From the NCBI GenBank assembly GCA_009823395.1, contig CM020509.1:11645001-11709000 (forward strand): DNA of 64,000 nt, read 5' to 3'. Numbering within the stretch: the first letter of the stretch is position 1; the number at the start of each line of letters is the position of its first letter. Position numbers and translations under genes: made by a program. Shown in pieces: positions 41,037 to 54,000 of the stretch. This DNA is from Thamnaconus septentrionalis (lineage: Eukaryota; Chordata; Actinopteri; Tetraodontiformes; Monacanthidae). The notes under the pieces were generated by a model. The model searched no databases. It saw only the letters and a list, made by a program, of their open reading frames with translations, and had not been told where the DNA came from.

Positions 41037-41049
41037 TTATTGCCATTGT
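41037..41049. repeat. target-site duplication, left copy
   Basis: TTATTGCCATTGT is identical to 41426-41438 on the other side of the SINE. Confidence 0.95.
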
Positions 41050-41425
41050 TCATTCATTCATCTTCTATACCCGCTTATTCCTATTCAGGGTCACGGGGGT
41101 CTGCTGGAGTCTATCCCAGCTGTCTTAGGGCGAAGGCAGGGTGACACCCTGGACAAGTCGCCAATTCATCGCAGGGCCACATAGAAACAAACAACCATTC
41201 ACACTCACATGCACACCTACGGACAATTTAGATTGTTCAATTGACCTCACATGCATGTTTTTGGAGTGTGGGAGGAAGCCGGAGAACCTGGAGAGAACCC
41301 ACATGCAGACACGGGGAGAACATGCAAACTCCACACAGAAAGGTCCCAGGCCCGGGCCCCGGAATCGAACCCACGACCTTCTTGCTGTGAGGCGGCAGCG
41401 CTAACCACTGCGCCACCGTGTCGCC
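41050..41425 (-). mobile_element. tRNA-derived SINE with perfect 13-bp target-site duplication
   Basis: On the minus strand the head has an A-box-like TGGCGCAGTGG (41405-41415) and a B box GGTTCGATTCC (41361-41371), spaced as in a tRNA gene. The body is of a type widespread in fish, and the 3' end has a short ATGAATGA repeat. TTATTGCCATTGT flanks it exactly at 41037-41049 and 41426-41438. The element was presumably transcribed by RNA polymerase III and moved by a partner LINE; that is family knowledge, not seen here. Confidence 0.93.
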
Positions 41426-41438
41426 TTATTGCCATTGT
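41426..41438. repeat. target-site duplication, right copy
   Basis: This is the exact second copy of the 13 bases at 41037-41049. Confidence 0.95.
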
Positions 41439-41492
41439 GTCCAGAAAAAGTCCAGAACCTTTTCTATCACACAGCAGGGAAGAGTTCTAGAG

Positions 41493-41813
41493 CAGGGGTC
41501 ACCAACGTGGTGCCCGTGGGCACCAGGTAGCCCCCTAGGACCTCATGAGTAGCCCGCAGACCCGTTCGAAAAATTGCACAGCTCGTTTTCACTGTGTCTA
41601 AAATTAAATTTTATCCAACCTTGTTAAGTCATTTTTGATAATTATTGAGAACTCATGAGCTTGATAAGTGTCTTCACATAGAAGAGTATCATTAATCATA
41701 ATATATAACTCAGAGAGTTTGTTAATTCAGGAGAATCTAGCAAACTGGTAGCCCTTCATACGGCTCAGGACCCATGAAAGAGCTCTCAGTGCCAAAAAGG
41801 TTGGTGACCCCTG
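41493..41813. mobile_element. 321-bp non-autonomous hAT element
   Basis: Perfect 14-bp terminal inverted repeats CAGGGGTCACCAAC sit at 41493-41506 and, inverted, at 41800-41813. Flanking 8-bp duplications are TTCTAGAG (41485-41492) and TTCTAGAT (41814-41821), which fit the nTCTAGAn preference of Charlie-type hAT elements. The interior has no transposase. Perfect termini suggest a fairly young copy. Confidence 0.93.
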
Positions 41814-41980
41814 TTCTAGATTGTGATGGCTCTATGCAGGAAGGATCTCCTGAAACGTCTTTTGGAGAAGACGCTCCGCTGTCTGTCCAGTGTCTGATGG
41901 AAGAGCGCGGTACTGGTTGTCCATGATGGTTTGAACAGATTGTTAAACCGGGCCTTCTTTCTTGTTCAACCGGGCCTCAA

Positions 41981-44217
41981 TACTTTATCCACTTTTCTCC
42001 TATGAAGCCAAAGGCAGGGGTTGGGGGGAAGATTTAAAAAAAAACAAAAAAACTTGCAGTGCAGGGACTGATGTTAGCGACAAGCGGACATGACAGGTTC
42101 TTTCGGCGGTCCGAGTCCGAACTCGGGCGGCGGTGGTGAAAAAACACAAAGCGCCATGTCATGTACGCCCAGCAAATGCCTGCCGGACTGTGACACCCGG
42201 CGGCCTCATCCCCGGCATATTTTAAATCCCTCGCCTCCTCACGAGAGCCCACTGTGACCTGGCCCATTTGTTTTTCCATGCTAATTGGCTAATAACGAGA
42301 CAGCGACGGTGGCGAGGGTGTCAAAAACATGCATGTAGCCAGCCATACCAATCTGCTTTTCTTTTCTTTTTTTTTCCTTTTGAGTAATTACAGCATATTT
42401 GAGGGGAAAAGGCGGAAACGAGCTCTTGCTCGTTGTATCCCATCATGCGCACACACACACGCACTCACACGCTCTCCCTCCCACATGCCCGCATGCTAAC
42501 AAGCCAAACTTGTTGTCGGCCCGCTCGCTTCTCAAGGTGTCGTCTGCTCAAGTGTCAGGAGAACATATAGAGATTGTCAAACAACGCGCTCATTTCAAAT
42601 TGTAATTAAACTGGCCATCAGGTACCTTGAGGCTGTTTAGTCAACAGCAGGGTACTAATTACTATAAGATGACCTTTTGAATAATATCTGGTGAATTATT
42701 CATAGTTGAGGAAATTGCTTCGGAGACATGCCAACGACGTCCAGGGGACGAAGGAATGTACACAGTAGGAAGAAAGAAAATACACTTTCTTTCTTCCTTT
42801 TTTTTGAAAAGGAAGGACCATGAAAACGATAAGTGCAGATGGATAAACTGCACCGCCTTATGGGAGGAAGTGGCATGATTGGGACAAGCCATGAAATATA
42901 TAAAAGAAAACAACAAATCATCTAACCAAACAGAAAGTAGAGGAACTTTCTATTTTTCCAATCAATATAAACGGATGCTGGAGAGAGACGAAGAGGCCAG
43001 GTTCTCAAAGTGTCTCTCTGCAATAAGCAGAGAGATACTATCCTTCAGTTGAACAGTGGGATTCTGTCCAGGCGTCTCATCGAAGTACGAGCAGAAGCAG
43101 CTTGGACGGGGAACACGAGGTCTTGCAGACAGTGCGGCCGAGCGAATGTAGCAGGAAGAGGGAGTCTGGAGAAACTGGCTGCAAAAATGTTTGCATTTGT
43201 TGCGAGTTGTCGGACATACTAGGAATGTGGATCCACTCTGAACGTCACAAAACAGGGAGAACATTAGTGTTCCAATATGATTCTGGCCCTTGGATGTCAC
43301 TCTACGTCTCTCACTCACACACACACACACACTTGGCAATTAGAGGTTTATCTGCATGCTTTGCATTTCGTGCAAAAGAGGTGCGAGCAGACCGAGCTTA
43401 GAAAAATCCACCTGGGGAAATGGTGCTCCAATGCTGTTCATTCAAACCTGTTTGCCCCACTATCTGGACGGGACCCAATGTGGAGAGAAAATTAAATGGG
43501 GAGAAAAAGAAACAGGATAAAGTCTCCTCAGTTAGACGAGACTCCCGGCCTGATTTGCTGAGATTATCACCAAGCATGAAGTTCGTCTTAGACTAATAGT
43601 CTAATAGAGGGCAACGTTCTCAATGTTACAGTCCTTCTGCAGGAAGTGATGACATATTCTTCAAATTTGGCTAAAGAAGAAAAGAAAATGCTCCTTAACG
43701 CTGACAGACACCGACCGACTCAGAGTGGCTTAAGGACTAATAATATCCTTATATGCAAGTTAACACTTCTTAGCCGCCGCTCAGCTGTGCTGACTGTCAA
43801 ATAAGTCAGCGGTTGCACCTTCACAATATTGAATTATACTCGAGTCCAATGGCACTGTTGACGGGGAAATGGACAACCTGCGAAACAGAAGGCATACCTT
43901 GGTGTTTCTTTATTATCCTTGACCAAGAACAGTCCTTGAGAAGAGCTGAAGGGCGAGAGGGTCGAGAGAAGTGCTCGCAGCAGCAGATACAATGCGGAGA
44001 GACGGAGCTGCGGCAGCAGCATATGTCGACACACTCGTCCTCCTGCGGTGACTTTCACGACCACAATCTGTGGCGACTCCCTCAAGCCTTTAAATGTTTC
44101 TGTGGGGTATTAGAGCAGATGTCCCGAAGAGTTTCCCTCTCCGTTTCCGCTCAACCTTTTGGGACACTTCACGGAAAGTGACTCTCGAGACCTGGCTGGC
44201 ACAAAAAGAAAAAAGAC
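41981..44217. other. intergenic DNA
   Basis: No exon or RNA gene is supported. Short CA repeats lie at about 42451-42470 and 43314-43331. Confidence 0.5.
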
Positions 44218-44335
44218 TAGGGACGCACCGAAGCCGATACCAGTATTGGGTATCGGTACAGACCGGGGTTTAGTTCTCTACTCATACTCGTAAAATTCAT
44301 GCCAATATCACAACACCAATACCAGTTGTATGTGT
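44218..44335 (+). mobile_element. hAT-like repeat fragment
   Basis: TAGGGACGCACCGAAGCCGA followed by TACCAGTATTGGGTATCGGT resembles the TAGGGATGCACCGAT terminus of a common hAT family in fish as I remember it. Only this one end is visible; a short (TA)n follows at 44337-44356. Confidence 0.5.
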
Positions 44336-44356
44336 ATGTATATATATATATATATG

Positions 44357-47300
44357 TAAAAAAGTGTTAAATTTGTGTTTGTTCTGCTGTGAAACTACAG
44401 TAGTGACAGTCAGCTCATGTTCTAGAAAAACGGCCACAACATCGTCTCCAGCAAACGGGAGGTTTTCAGGCACCTCGGTTCAGCTCCCGACTGCCATCGC
44501 CGAGCTCCCCAATGATTAGTCAAAATTTGGCGTAATTGGCAGTAATTAACATTGACCTCGTCCTCTCGGACGTTGGAGGGAAGGAAGCCGCGCCAGACAT
44601 CTCCCTCCGCCCTCCGCTAGAGAGCCGTCGCTGGCAGACAACGCGGACGCTGCTGCGCGTCTTCATTTCGAAGTCGGCATGCGCGGACGAGATGACCTGG
44701 CGTTCGGCGAACCCTGGATGAAAAGTTCTTGTTGGGTTATGTACCAAAAGACCTGAAACCTCTGTATGTCCTTGTCAACAGTGACGCGTGTTTGTTCAGT
44801 TGGCAAATCAAAGCTGTTTATTCAGTCTGCAGTCTGCACAGCGTGTCAGTCTGTGCTTCGCGTTGTTGTTTTTGACCATGGTTTACTTTACATTTTTTTT
44901 CAACATGCATGTTGGTCACATATTACATCACGTTTACAATTTCCCGATCTACATGTTTGAAAAGGAGAAGGACGAAGCAGAGCTTATTCATTCCCACCGC
45001 TCCTGCTTTTCACAGTAGTTACGTTATGTTCTGTCCTGTTAGTTATGTTTGTTCACTTCCTGCATTTACCAATCACAATAGTAAAAATACGAGACTATGC
45101 AATAATAGAGTTGACAGGTGGTTCGTAAACGCTTCATTGTTTCAGGTCTTCGTTCAAGTATCTATGAGTCATGTAACAATTATAAATAAATAAATAAATA
45201 AATAGTGAATACACAATACTTAATAAATAAAAAGCATCTTACATATTAATACACAATTATCAGATAAATATGAAGCGCATGCTCCATATTGTCTTGAGTA
45301 GTAAAAGGCTCCAACGTGTTGTCAGACTCTGTGGTTCTGAATTGCTCTTCCTTATACTTTTTAAGCACTGTAATGTTAAACTCACTAATGCTAGTGCAGC
45401 GTTGAAAGTCTTTGCTCAATCCATTCTACATTTTAGTCACACATTTAGTGAACACTTTAGTGTTGTACGCACATACATGTTTCTTCAAGTTTCATTTATT
45501 TGGAAAATCACATTCCTCCTCCTTTTTTTTGAGAAGAATTGCTGTTCATTATCAGGTAGCAAAAACTTCCCATTGTCTTTTCTTCTTTTTCTAATAAGCA
45601 TCTATGAAAATAACAGCCAGGTCCTTCTGTGTGGAGGCGGCCATGTGACACCAACAAGTGTGCGTACAGGAGCCCAGAAACGTGGACCTGCTCGGGGTTT
45701 GATGGTTTTTCACCCTGAAATCACAGCGAATGGAATGTGGAAGACGTGAGGTCCAGCGGAGCGTCAGGAAACAGATGTTGCTTTTCTTCCTCGACGGTAA
45801 GATGCTATTAAATCTCAGAGCTTTCAAGAAAAAATATTTTCACCGAGCAGATTTTTTGTCTAAATTATAGTGGTAGTTTTTTTTTGTTTTTGTTTTTTTT
45901 GTTTTTCCTGCACATTATGTTATCTAAAATATGCGTTCCAGGCAATGTTAATATCGGATGATCCGTGTGCTCTTTTAATAGCCAAGGTCAGTTAGTTTGT
46001 TTGGACGACAGACTGAAATGTCATCAGAAATATCGTAATAGTGCCGGGCAAAAATATAACCGTGTTCATCTCAGCCGCACTGCTGCCACTGCTTCTGATG
46101 TTCTAAAACAAACAAACAAACATAACAAAAAAGTGCCGGCATAATATAATAAATATATAAATTATTAATATGAACCAACAACAAGAACAATCATCCCTGG
46201 TCCTCTCGGGGTTTTCCTGTCGAGTTAAGAAAAAGAGGCTGATATACATACGTAATGATGGCTCGCTGCGTAGCTCGCGGAAACAAACCAAAGTTCAAGC
46301 CGTGGCCCCTTTTTTCTTGCAGCGGAGGAAGCACAAGAGAGAAACTGCTTTTGCTGCGACTTCTTTTTAAGGCGCCGTTGCGGTGCAGCCGCCGCCGCCG
46401 CCTGACAAAGTCGGCTGGCAACACGGCGTGCACGCCAGCTTTTCCTGCAGCATCGGGGTCCCTGAAGCTCTTCCTCCACCGAGTTTATTGTCAGAGTGTC
46501 TGCGATGGCGGGACACCGCACCCTCCTCCTCCTCCTCCTCCTCCTACTCTTTGAAATCTGCGAGATCAAACAGAACAGCGGCGCCGGCGCAGGGCACGCT
46601 GTGTTTGCCGTTTGAATATATGATCAATTTCCGCGCTCGGAGGAATTGTACTTGTAGCTGTGATCGGCAAGCAGATCTTGAACGCCGTAGTTCGGCCTTC
46701 CAACGCTTTGGACGCTACCACCTCCCAAAAAAATAAAAAATAATAATCACATTTTCTTTCTAAAAGTAAACATCAATAACTGTAATTTGAGGCCGGCGGT
46801 ATGCTAAAGTTAAAATCATTGTCCTTGACCCCCCTTTATTATTCTTTTCTTCGGAGCACTATTATTTTTCGCCAATCAACCTTTGCTTTCGAGAACATCA
46901 AGTGAACAATGGCTCGCGCGGTGCCGCCGTGAAAAGAAAAGAGCAACGTGCGGGAAGAATCAATACGGCAATTATGTTTGCAGATAATAGGCGTCAAGGT
47001 GTTATTCGGCAGAAGGGGGGGGGGGTTGCTACCGAAAAAAAAACAGGAGGCGACACAAAGCCGATTCAAATTGGCCAACAAACATTTTATTGCCGCACAT
47101 CTGGCGCGTAGCTGCCATGGATTTAGTGTCACCCGAGTTTTTTTGTTGCTTCCGGTCGGTCGGTTGCTATCTAATCACCAGCTTCTTTGCATGCAGCCGC
47201 AGGACTCTGAGTTTCTTTCTTTTTCTTTCTTTTTTTTTTTAACTTGGCCCGACTATTGTGTTTCTTTCCGCCGCAGTGTCCCTGGAAAGAGAAAAAGAAA

Positions 47301-47486
47301 GGCGGTTGGCGGGGGGGGGGGCGGGGGGGTTAGGTGGGGCGACAAACACAAACACAGCCATTAAATGAAATCTCAGACAACACAATCCACACAATCAGGA
47401 GCAGGAGAGGAAAAAGCCAGGTGGTGTGAGGGGGGGGTGACATTGGGCATGAGGGAGGTAGGAAAAAGGATGGGAAGATGGACAGA

Positions 47487-47524
<38 letters not shown>

Positions 47525-48040
47525 AGCGCGCTGCGCTCCTACCTGCTCCGGGAAAAGGTCACCTCCAGTCGTGTCAAGCTTCGCGGGCGGGTCAGAGATC
47601 TGGATTTGATAACTGGAGGGAGTTTAGAGAGCAGGCGTCTGACAAGCATGACAAAGCTCTGACAGCCCTCATTGGGCCGTGATTAATGACTGACATGTCT
47701 GTCGCCCGTCTCCTGCAGAATGCAAATACAGCAGGGGAGAAAATTAGCCTGACGTCGACCCTAATTTGATGCAGGAAGTGTCACGTACCGCGGCGGTAGT
47801 GGTGGTGGTGGGGAGGGGGCGCTGTTTCTCTTTTTCTTTTTTTTTTTGGCCCCTGAAACGAGGCTTTATTAGAGAACACTACAGCCATGATGAGAGGGAT
47901 GCTGCGGCGTAATTGAAACTGACCGCCAGCAAATCCTCCTCATTTGTTGCGATAGCATTGACATTTAGCGGTGCGTCGGCCAGATGAGCGCCGTCGATAT
48001 CTGCCGTCTCGAGCTGAACGGTCGCTGCGACTCCCCAGTG
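44357..48040. other. intergenic DNA
   Basis: No supported gene. It has (AAAT)n at 45183-45206, a (TCC)n at about 46518-46545, G-runs at 47018-47028 and 47309-47332, and a CA repeat at 47491. The frame through 46255-46736 is built on GCC/TCC repeats and looks spurious. Confidence 0.5.
47491..47521. repeat. (CA)15 microsatellite
   Basis: Uninterrupted CA alternation. Confidence 0.93.
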
Positions 48041-48265
48041 GGCTCGCTCAGCTTGCTTAGCTTGCTAGCTCTCTTGCTGGCTCTCTCTATCTTAGCCCTC
48101 TTAGCTCAGTTAGTTATCTTAGCCCTATTAGCTCTCTTAGCTCACTTAGCTTGCTAGCTCTCTTAGCTATCTTAGCCCTCTTAGCTCACTTAGCTATCTT
48201 AGCCTCTTAGCTCGCTTAACTATCTTAGCTCACTAAGCTCACTTAACTCTCTTAGTTCGCAAGCT
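48041..48265. repeat. TTAGC-type imperfect minisatellite
   Basis: About 220 bases consist of short, imperfect units of 8-11 bases built on TCTTAGCTC / ACTTAGCT / TCTTAGCCC, more than twenty in a row. Unit length varies, and AGCT/CTAG palindromes recur throughout. It is neither a standard microsatellite nor part of a recognisable transposon. Coding capacity is not suggested. Confidence 0.9.
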
Positions 48266-49121
48266 CTGCGCGCGAGCACAACGAACGCTTTCGCTTCACC
48301 TTGTGTTCAAAAAAGTTTCATTTTGTTTTTGTTTTGTTTCACTTTTTTTCAGCAGTTTGTATTTTGATGACGGACATTCCGTCATGAAACTGGCGGTCAT
48401 GTCAGAACTTTTTCACGGGTGCGGAATGAGAGTCCAGACCTGTGCTGGGTTTGACTTTGAGGAGGTGGTCCAGGTGCTCTGTGCAAACAGCTGGCATCAG
48501 ATTTCAATGAATATGCATCACAAATTGAATACACTGACGTTTGTCGTTGAGCTGGACCCCCCACCACCATCACCACATCCACATACCCCTTCCTCTTCAT
48601 TTTCCCAAGGGCGTACAGAATTTTCCTTTTTTTGGATGGCCTCGCTTGGCGGCCGCGTGACAAAAGTACGTAAAGTCTGATGAATGGAGGTAATAAGCCG
48701 CCGTTTAACAGCCATTTCACTGCCCACCCATCCGTCGGTGGCACAGTGGCGTATTTATTTATTTATTTATTTTTTTCTCCGATGCCCTCCTCGCCGCGCC
48801 GCGCTAATGTGTGTGTTTAGCCCCTAATGCGGTTTCATTCAGCTCTTCAGCAACGGCTCGCTGAGCGCCGCACCGACTGAGCAAAGCGCTTTAATGAAAG
48901 GCATGAATTAAAAGCGCAGCCACATTTGATGTTGATTGCACCAAGTGTTTGTGCTAGAAAGACGCTCGCAGATACACAAACAATGTGGCCGTCAATGTCA
49001 TCTCACTCCCTGCAGGGGGAAAAAAAGAGAAAGAAACCTTTACGCCGAGCAGCTAAGTCTGGAGAGTTTTAATTGAATGACTGGGATTTATATGTACATA
49101 TACATATATACATAAATGCGT

Positions 49122-49122
<1 letters not shown>
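48266..49122. other. intergenic DNA
   Basis: No gene is supported. A (TTTA)n stretch lies at about 48752-48772. Confidence 0.5.

Positions 49123-49157
<35 letters not shown>
49123..49157. repeat. (GATA)n microsatellite
   Basis: About nine GATA units in AT-rich flanks. Confidence 0.95.
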
Positions 49158-49158
<1 letters not shown>

Positions 49159-49399
49159 AAATAAAAACTCGGATGTAACTTGATGTTCTTTTGTGCAATT
49201 TGTCTGGAAAAAAATGGCCATCAAGAAAAAAAATATTCAGGCCAGAGAGGGGGGGAAACTTAGGCAACAAATACAGAATCTCACCCACGTTGCTATTCAT
49301 CAGTTTCATCAGGAAAAAAAACCCTACAAGTTTCAACATAATAGAAGTTGGAAGTTGTTGTAACTTGCAAAACTGAGAGAATGCGCTTGACTACGGTGG

Positions 49400-49724
49400 T
49401 ATTTTTCTAAGTCAAAAACACTGCGTTAGCGTCACCATGTGGAGTCAAATTGGACCGCGACGCCTTCGGGATACTTGGGTGGCACCGCACGAGTAGTTTG
49501 GAGACGTGTTGCGTTTCTCGACACTCCTTTGTTGTCGTCTTTCGCTCCATTTCGACTTGATATGTAGCATTAACGGCTGCAGCAGCTTGGAGGCTCACTC
49601 AAACTGAAACAGTTACCCGGGTCGGAAAAATGCCACCCCAGCCTTCGTCAACGTGATGGTAGGGGGGTGGGCGAGCAGTAGATGGGTGACACCTCAATCT
49701 GTGGGTGAGCTATCCCTTTAAAAG
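49400..49724 (-). mobile_element. possible interspersed repeat with one TTAAAGGGATAG-type end
   Basis: At the right edge the minus strand reads TTAAAGGGATAGCTCACCC, a terminus shared by several fish MITE families as I remember them. No matching left terminus was found, so the left boundary given is a guess. Confidence 0.3.
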
Positions 49725-51001
49725 CAGGGTTTTCTTTGATCACCGAGTTTAGATTAAAAGAAGCAGACGGTGTCGCGAGGAGGCGACGGGATACGAGGGG
49801 AATAGCTGTCGTGGAGCTGCCGGCGACGGTGTTGTTTGGAAAAGACGGCTCCCTCAGCTGGGAATACGTATCAGGTTGTCGGGGAACGCTTCTGAAGACG
49901 GCGACAATTACAAACAATTAGGCGGGAGTTTAAAAAATAAAAAATAAAACAAAGATAAAAAAACAAGAAAAAGAAATAAAAAGAAATGATGCGGCCCTAA
50001 AGTAATAAGCGCGCTTGAGATTCCGGATGTGCAGACGCTGCACGTCCCTCGCCGAGTTCCTCATTATCTTGATTGTATAATAGATATAATCAGGCGGCGA
50101 CGTCCAATTAGAAGGGTGGAGGGGGCGGGGTAGTGGGGAGGGGCTCACGCTAGCCACCGCTTCCAAAAACGAGACAATAAACAAACAATTGACGCTCTAC
50201 GTTTATTTTCACGAAGCGCAGAGGGCCGGCTGACTGTCGCAGAGATAATAGTGAATCCTGGGACTTTAAGAGGTGTCGGGGGGAGCGAAGGTTTTGGGGG
50301 CGGAGGGTGGTGGGTGGGAGGGGTTGGACGTATATCTGTGATATGATGGAGGCTGTGGGATGTGAACAAACAGTCCTTTCCAGGTGGTTTGAGTGATTTC
50401 CTAATCCCCTGCAGCGAGATGATTGCGCAGCAAGGTCAGTTTGAAGGCTCAGACTGATTGAGCGCTGCCTTTGGTCCAGGGGCTTTTTTTTTATTTTATT
50501 TTATTATTTTTTTCGTACGCGCGCCAGCTTCTGATGCCATTAGATGGACAGCGGCTGAAGATTCACTCAGAAGTTTTATATTTTTTTTTTTCAAATATTT
50601 TTTTCCAACGGCACTTGAACCAAACTCATCTAAATTGAAGGACTCCCGGGTGCCAATAATCATGAGAGCAACGTAAACAACGAGCATCAGGGCCGAGTCA
50701 CCGCTCCAGGAAGCAGGAGCGGGACGGCGGAGCATCCAAACATTTTTTTTTTTCTTTTAAAGGACACCGTCGTGACCTCACTGCACTTTCATACATTTTT
50801 TTTCAATGCATTGCTGGTTCAAACCTGCTCATGGGATTCCAGGTTTCTATTTGCATGAGATCTGCTGCGTTTCTTTGTCTCGCCCCCGTGGCCGCTCCAT
50901 GGCCTCAAGCTGTCGTTTTGCTACTAAACAGAGTTGTTGCTACCAAATCCGAAACTTCCTGCCACTTGAAATTGGATCAAGCCAATCAACCCCCCCCCAC
51001 A

Positions 51002-51042
<41 letters not shown>

Positions 51043-54000
51043 TCCCCCTCCGCCCCCCCGCTGCGACGGACACTCAAACAGAGACTACAAGCGGCCACTG
51101 TGTGCATCCAAAAACTTTCCCTGTTGGCCGAGCAGCCTGCCTTTCCGTGTGTGTGTGTGTGTGTGTGTGTGGACATCTCCACAGCGGCTGCCTGGCAACT
51201 TGTGCATCTGTGTGCCACACGCTCCCTAAGCTGACTGACTGTCTGGATCAAGTGGGAAGAGGCAGAAATCCCAGAGAGAACAAAATAGCAGATCCCAGCA
51301 GCTTTCACAACCGATGCTATGAGATTTATACGACTCCAAGGGTGTGTGTGTGTGTGTGTGTGAGAGAGTGAGAGAGAGAGTGTGTGTGTGCACAGGGGAG
51401 GATGTTCTTTGAAATCCTTTTGAAATGTCAGATAAATAAGAGCCACCAGAGGCACTGTGTTTTCATAATGACGACGCGGTGAAGCTTCCGAGCGCCGTCA
51501 ATGTGCAAATGTGTAAGTAAAAATAAAGCCGTGACTGATTCTTTTATTTTATTTGGCCAGGACACGGAAGGAGACGTAATTTCCTTCCCCTCCTGCTGCA
51601 CTTCAGCGCGATCACCTCTTGAAACCTGCACCTTATGTGTGAAAAACCAATTGGACAAAACAGTAAATAGGCACACCACAGATATTATTAATGAAAGATT
51701 AATGTAGACAGTTACTTGTTTGTCCTCAAGGTCCCACATTATTCTCATTCTCAGGTCTTTATTTTTCATCCTAGACTCCAGTGGAGCAGCTCCGCAGGAT
51801 TAATTATGAAAATAAAATAATCCTCGCACAATTAATTATCACGAAAAAACCCCAAAGATCTCCAGAAAACAGTGTGTTTAGCCCCCTGTTGCCTCCTGCA
51901 AAAAAACAAACAAAAAAAACAACCTGTCTTAGCCTCCTGCACAATTGATGCTTTGTTGTAGATTTCACATGCGGAGGCCATGAGGCGTCACAGAGGGAGG
52001 AACTGACAGGAGATAAAAAAAAAAAAAAAGTGGAACAAACTAAAGGAGCAAAAGGACTTTGGAGCATTTTGGGAAAGTTGACAGACAGGAGACACTTTTC
52101 TAAGGTCGAGTGTGTGACATTTTTAGCGATGAGATCTGAAGGCTACTTTTATTAGAGTGTAATCACCGTCACATAGCTCTGGTGGTTGTGTTTGCTTCAA
52201 AACTCATTTCTCGACAGACGGTCGGCTTTCATGTTTATCTTGATGATTTTTACACGTTGCACTAAAAATAAAAATTCACTTTCTGATACACAATTCAAAG
52301 TCATATTTGTAAGCAATATTTCTAAGCAAAGAAAAGTATATAGATATGATTGGCTGTGCTGGCCAAGATACAATCTCTATTTTTAACATTATACAACATT
52401 TTTTTCACACCTTAATAGCAACATGAATAAAGTGATTATTTTCACCTGACTGGACCTGTGCTGGCGTTGAGATGATATCCATACACACGAGTCTATTAAA
52501 TCTGGGTTTGCGTGAGGCCATTACTCTACAAATGCACGGTTTGATTGTTCTCCAGATCAATTCTCTGCCTTCACGTTTGTCGACAGACTAGAAAATATCT
52601 TTCACCATTCGACCTTTCTTCTGATGCGACAATCGACGCCTCCTGACGCCAGAATCTGTGTGTAAACAGATTTGCGCGTGTGTATATTGTTCTCCTCCTT
52701 GTTCCTTCTCTTTTTTTTCCCTCCCTGTGCCGCTCATTATCTCCCTCATCCCTGCTCGTGCACGCTCCCCTCGAGCGCCTCGAGACCCTCGGGCTGCTGC
52801 ACTCAAAAAAAAAGAAGAAAAAAACCCAGCAGAATTGGTTCCGGTCCGGCGGACACTGCACATCATTTCCACGCATTCCGGCCTATTACCATTTTTTGTC
52901 CCGACACCTCGTCCTTTCTTAGCGCCGCACTGGTGGGTGGTTCATCCAATAAGTGACACCTCTCGCCGCCGCCACCGCGTCTGGAGCCGTGAAGCCTGGA
53001 GGTTCCAGAGATGGATCTGCCGGCAGGGCCGTCCCATCACTCCTCCGGGAGGAGGGTTGGTGGGTGGTGGGTGGGCGGGGTTAAGTCTCTCGCGCAGGAA
53101 ACGTTGCACCACTGTAGCGGTGCGGCAGCCTTGTCACTTTCATCAGAAGTAATTGATCACGGCAGACAACAGCAGACGTGCGCGAGTCAATTGTCGAAGG
53201 AGGGAGGGTGGGCACGGGGGGGGTGGAAGGGTGACGCTGATTTGGATAAAGGATCTCCGGCATCCCCACACCAGTCACTCGGAGTGACGGCCGATCAGCC
53301 GAGCGCGGCGTTTACTCCTCGCGAGCTCCTCTTGTTTTCCGATTCGGGCTCCTGCAGAAATTAGACGTATTTTTTCCAAAGCTTTTGGGGAAATATGACA
53401 CACTCCCCTCGTCTGGCTGCAGGAGGTGGAAGTTCTCGCTGACACCGAGCGGCTGCACTGGGAGGCAGTGGATAAATAAATCACACACGCACACACACAC
53501 AACAATCATAACACACAGGGACTGCAATGCCACTTAACATTCAAGGGCCCTGTGATTCATTAATGGCCCAACAGACTGGTTTGGACGGAAGCATCTGTTA
53601 TCTGGTTCCAGTCCTTATGCCGTCACTGTCACTATAATCACACACAACAGGTGGATTTGCAGCTACCGCTCTTCTGCTAGCGGCAGCTCCTCGCGGTGCA
53701 TCGCCGCCCGGACCTCAGCGTTATCGACAGGCAGACAAATCGCTGCTGCGGCGGCCGCCGCCGCCGATGTCGCCCTTGTTGTTTTTGTCGGCGCGCTGAT
53801 GATGCAATACGTTTTAATCGGGGAGGACTTGTCATATTGTCCGTGTCCGCGATTGACAAAGTGCGATCGATAATTCTTAATCATTTCCGCTGGCCGGTGA
53901 CCTGCCTGTCGTTACAGAGGGACGGAGATGAGCGTCACTCCATCATCCATCATCTAATTGCTGAAGGCATCATCATTAACCTCCATAGAGGAATACAATC

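Larger units (their letters stand above)
40818..41980 (-). mobile_element. degenerate LINE 3' end, Rex1/Babar-like, interrupted by two insertions
   Basis: Read on the minus strand, the end has CCCAATTTGGGATCCAAAAAG followed by a (TATTC)n tail (plus-strand AGAATAGAATAG, 40819-40840), the plan of fish non-LTR elements that end in short tandem repeats. Between about 41820 and 41890 one minus-strand frame still reads RSVFSKRRFRRSFLHRAI, resembling the C-terminal end of such ORFs. Frame breaks are present and no reverse transcriptase domain remains. A SINE (41050-41425) and a hAT MITE (41493-41813) lie inside. The left limit is approximate and the family name tentative. Confidence 0.55.
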
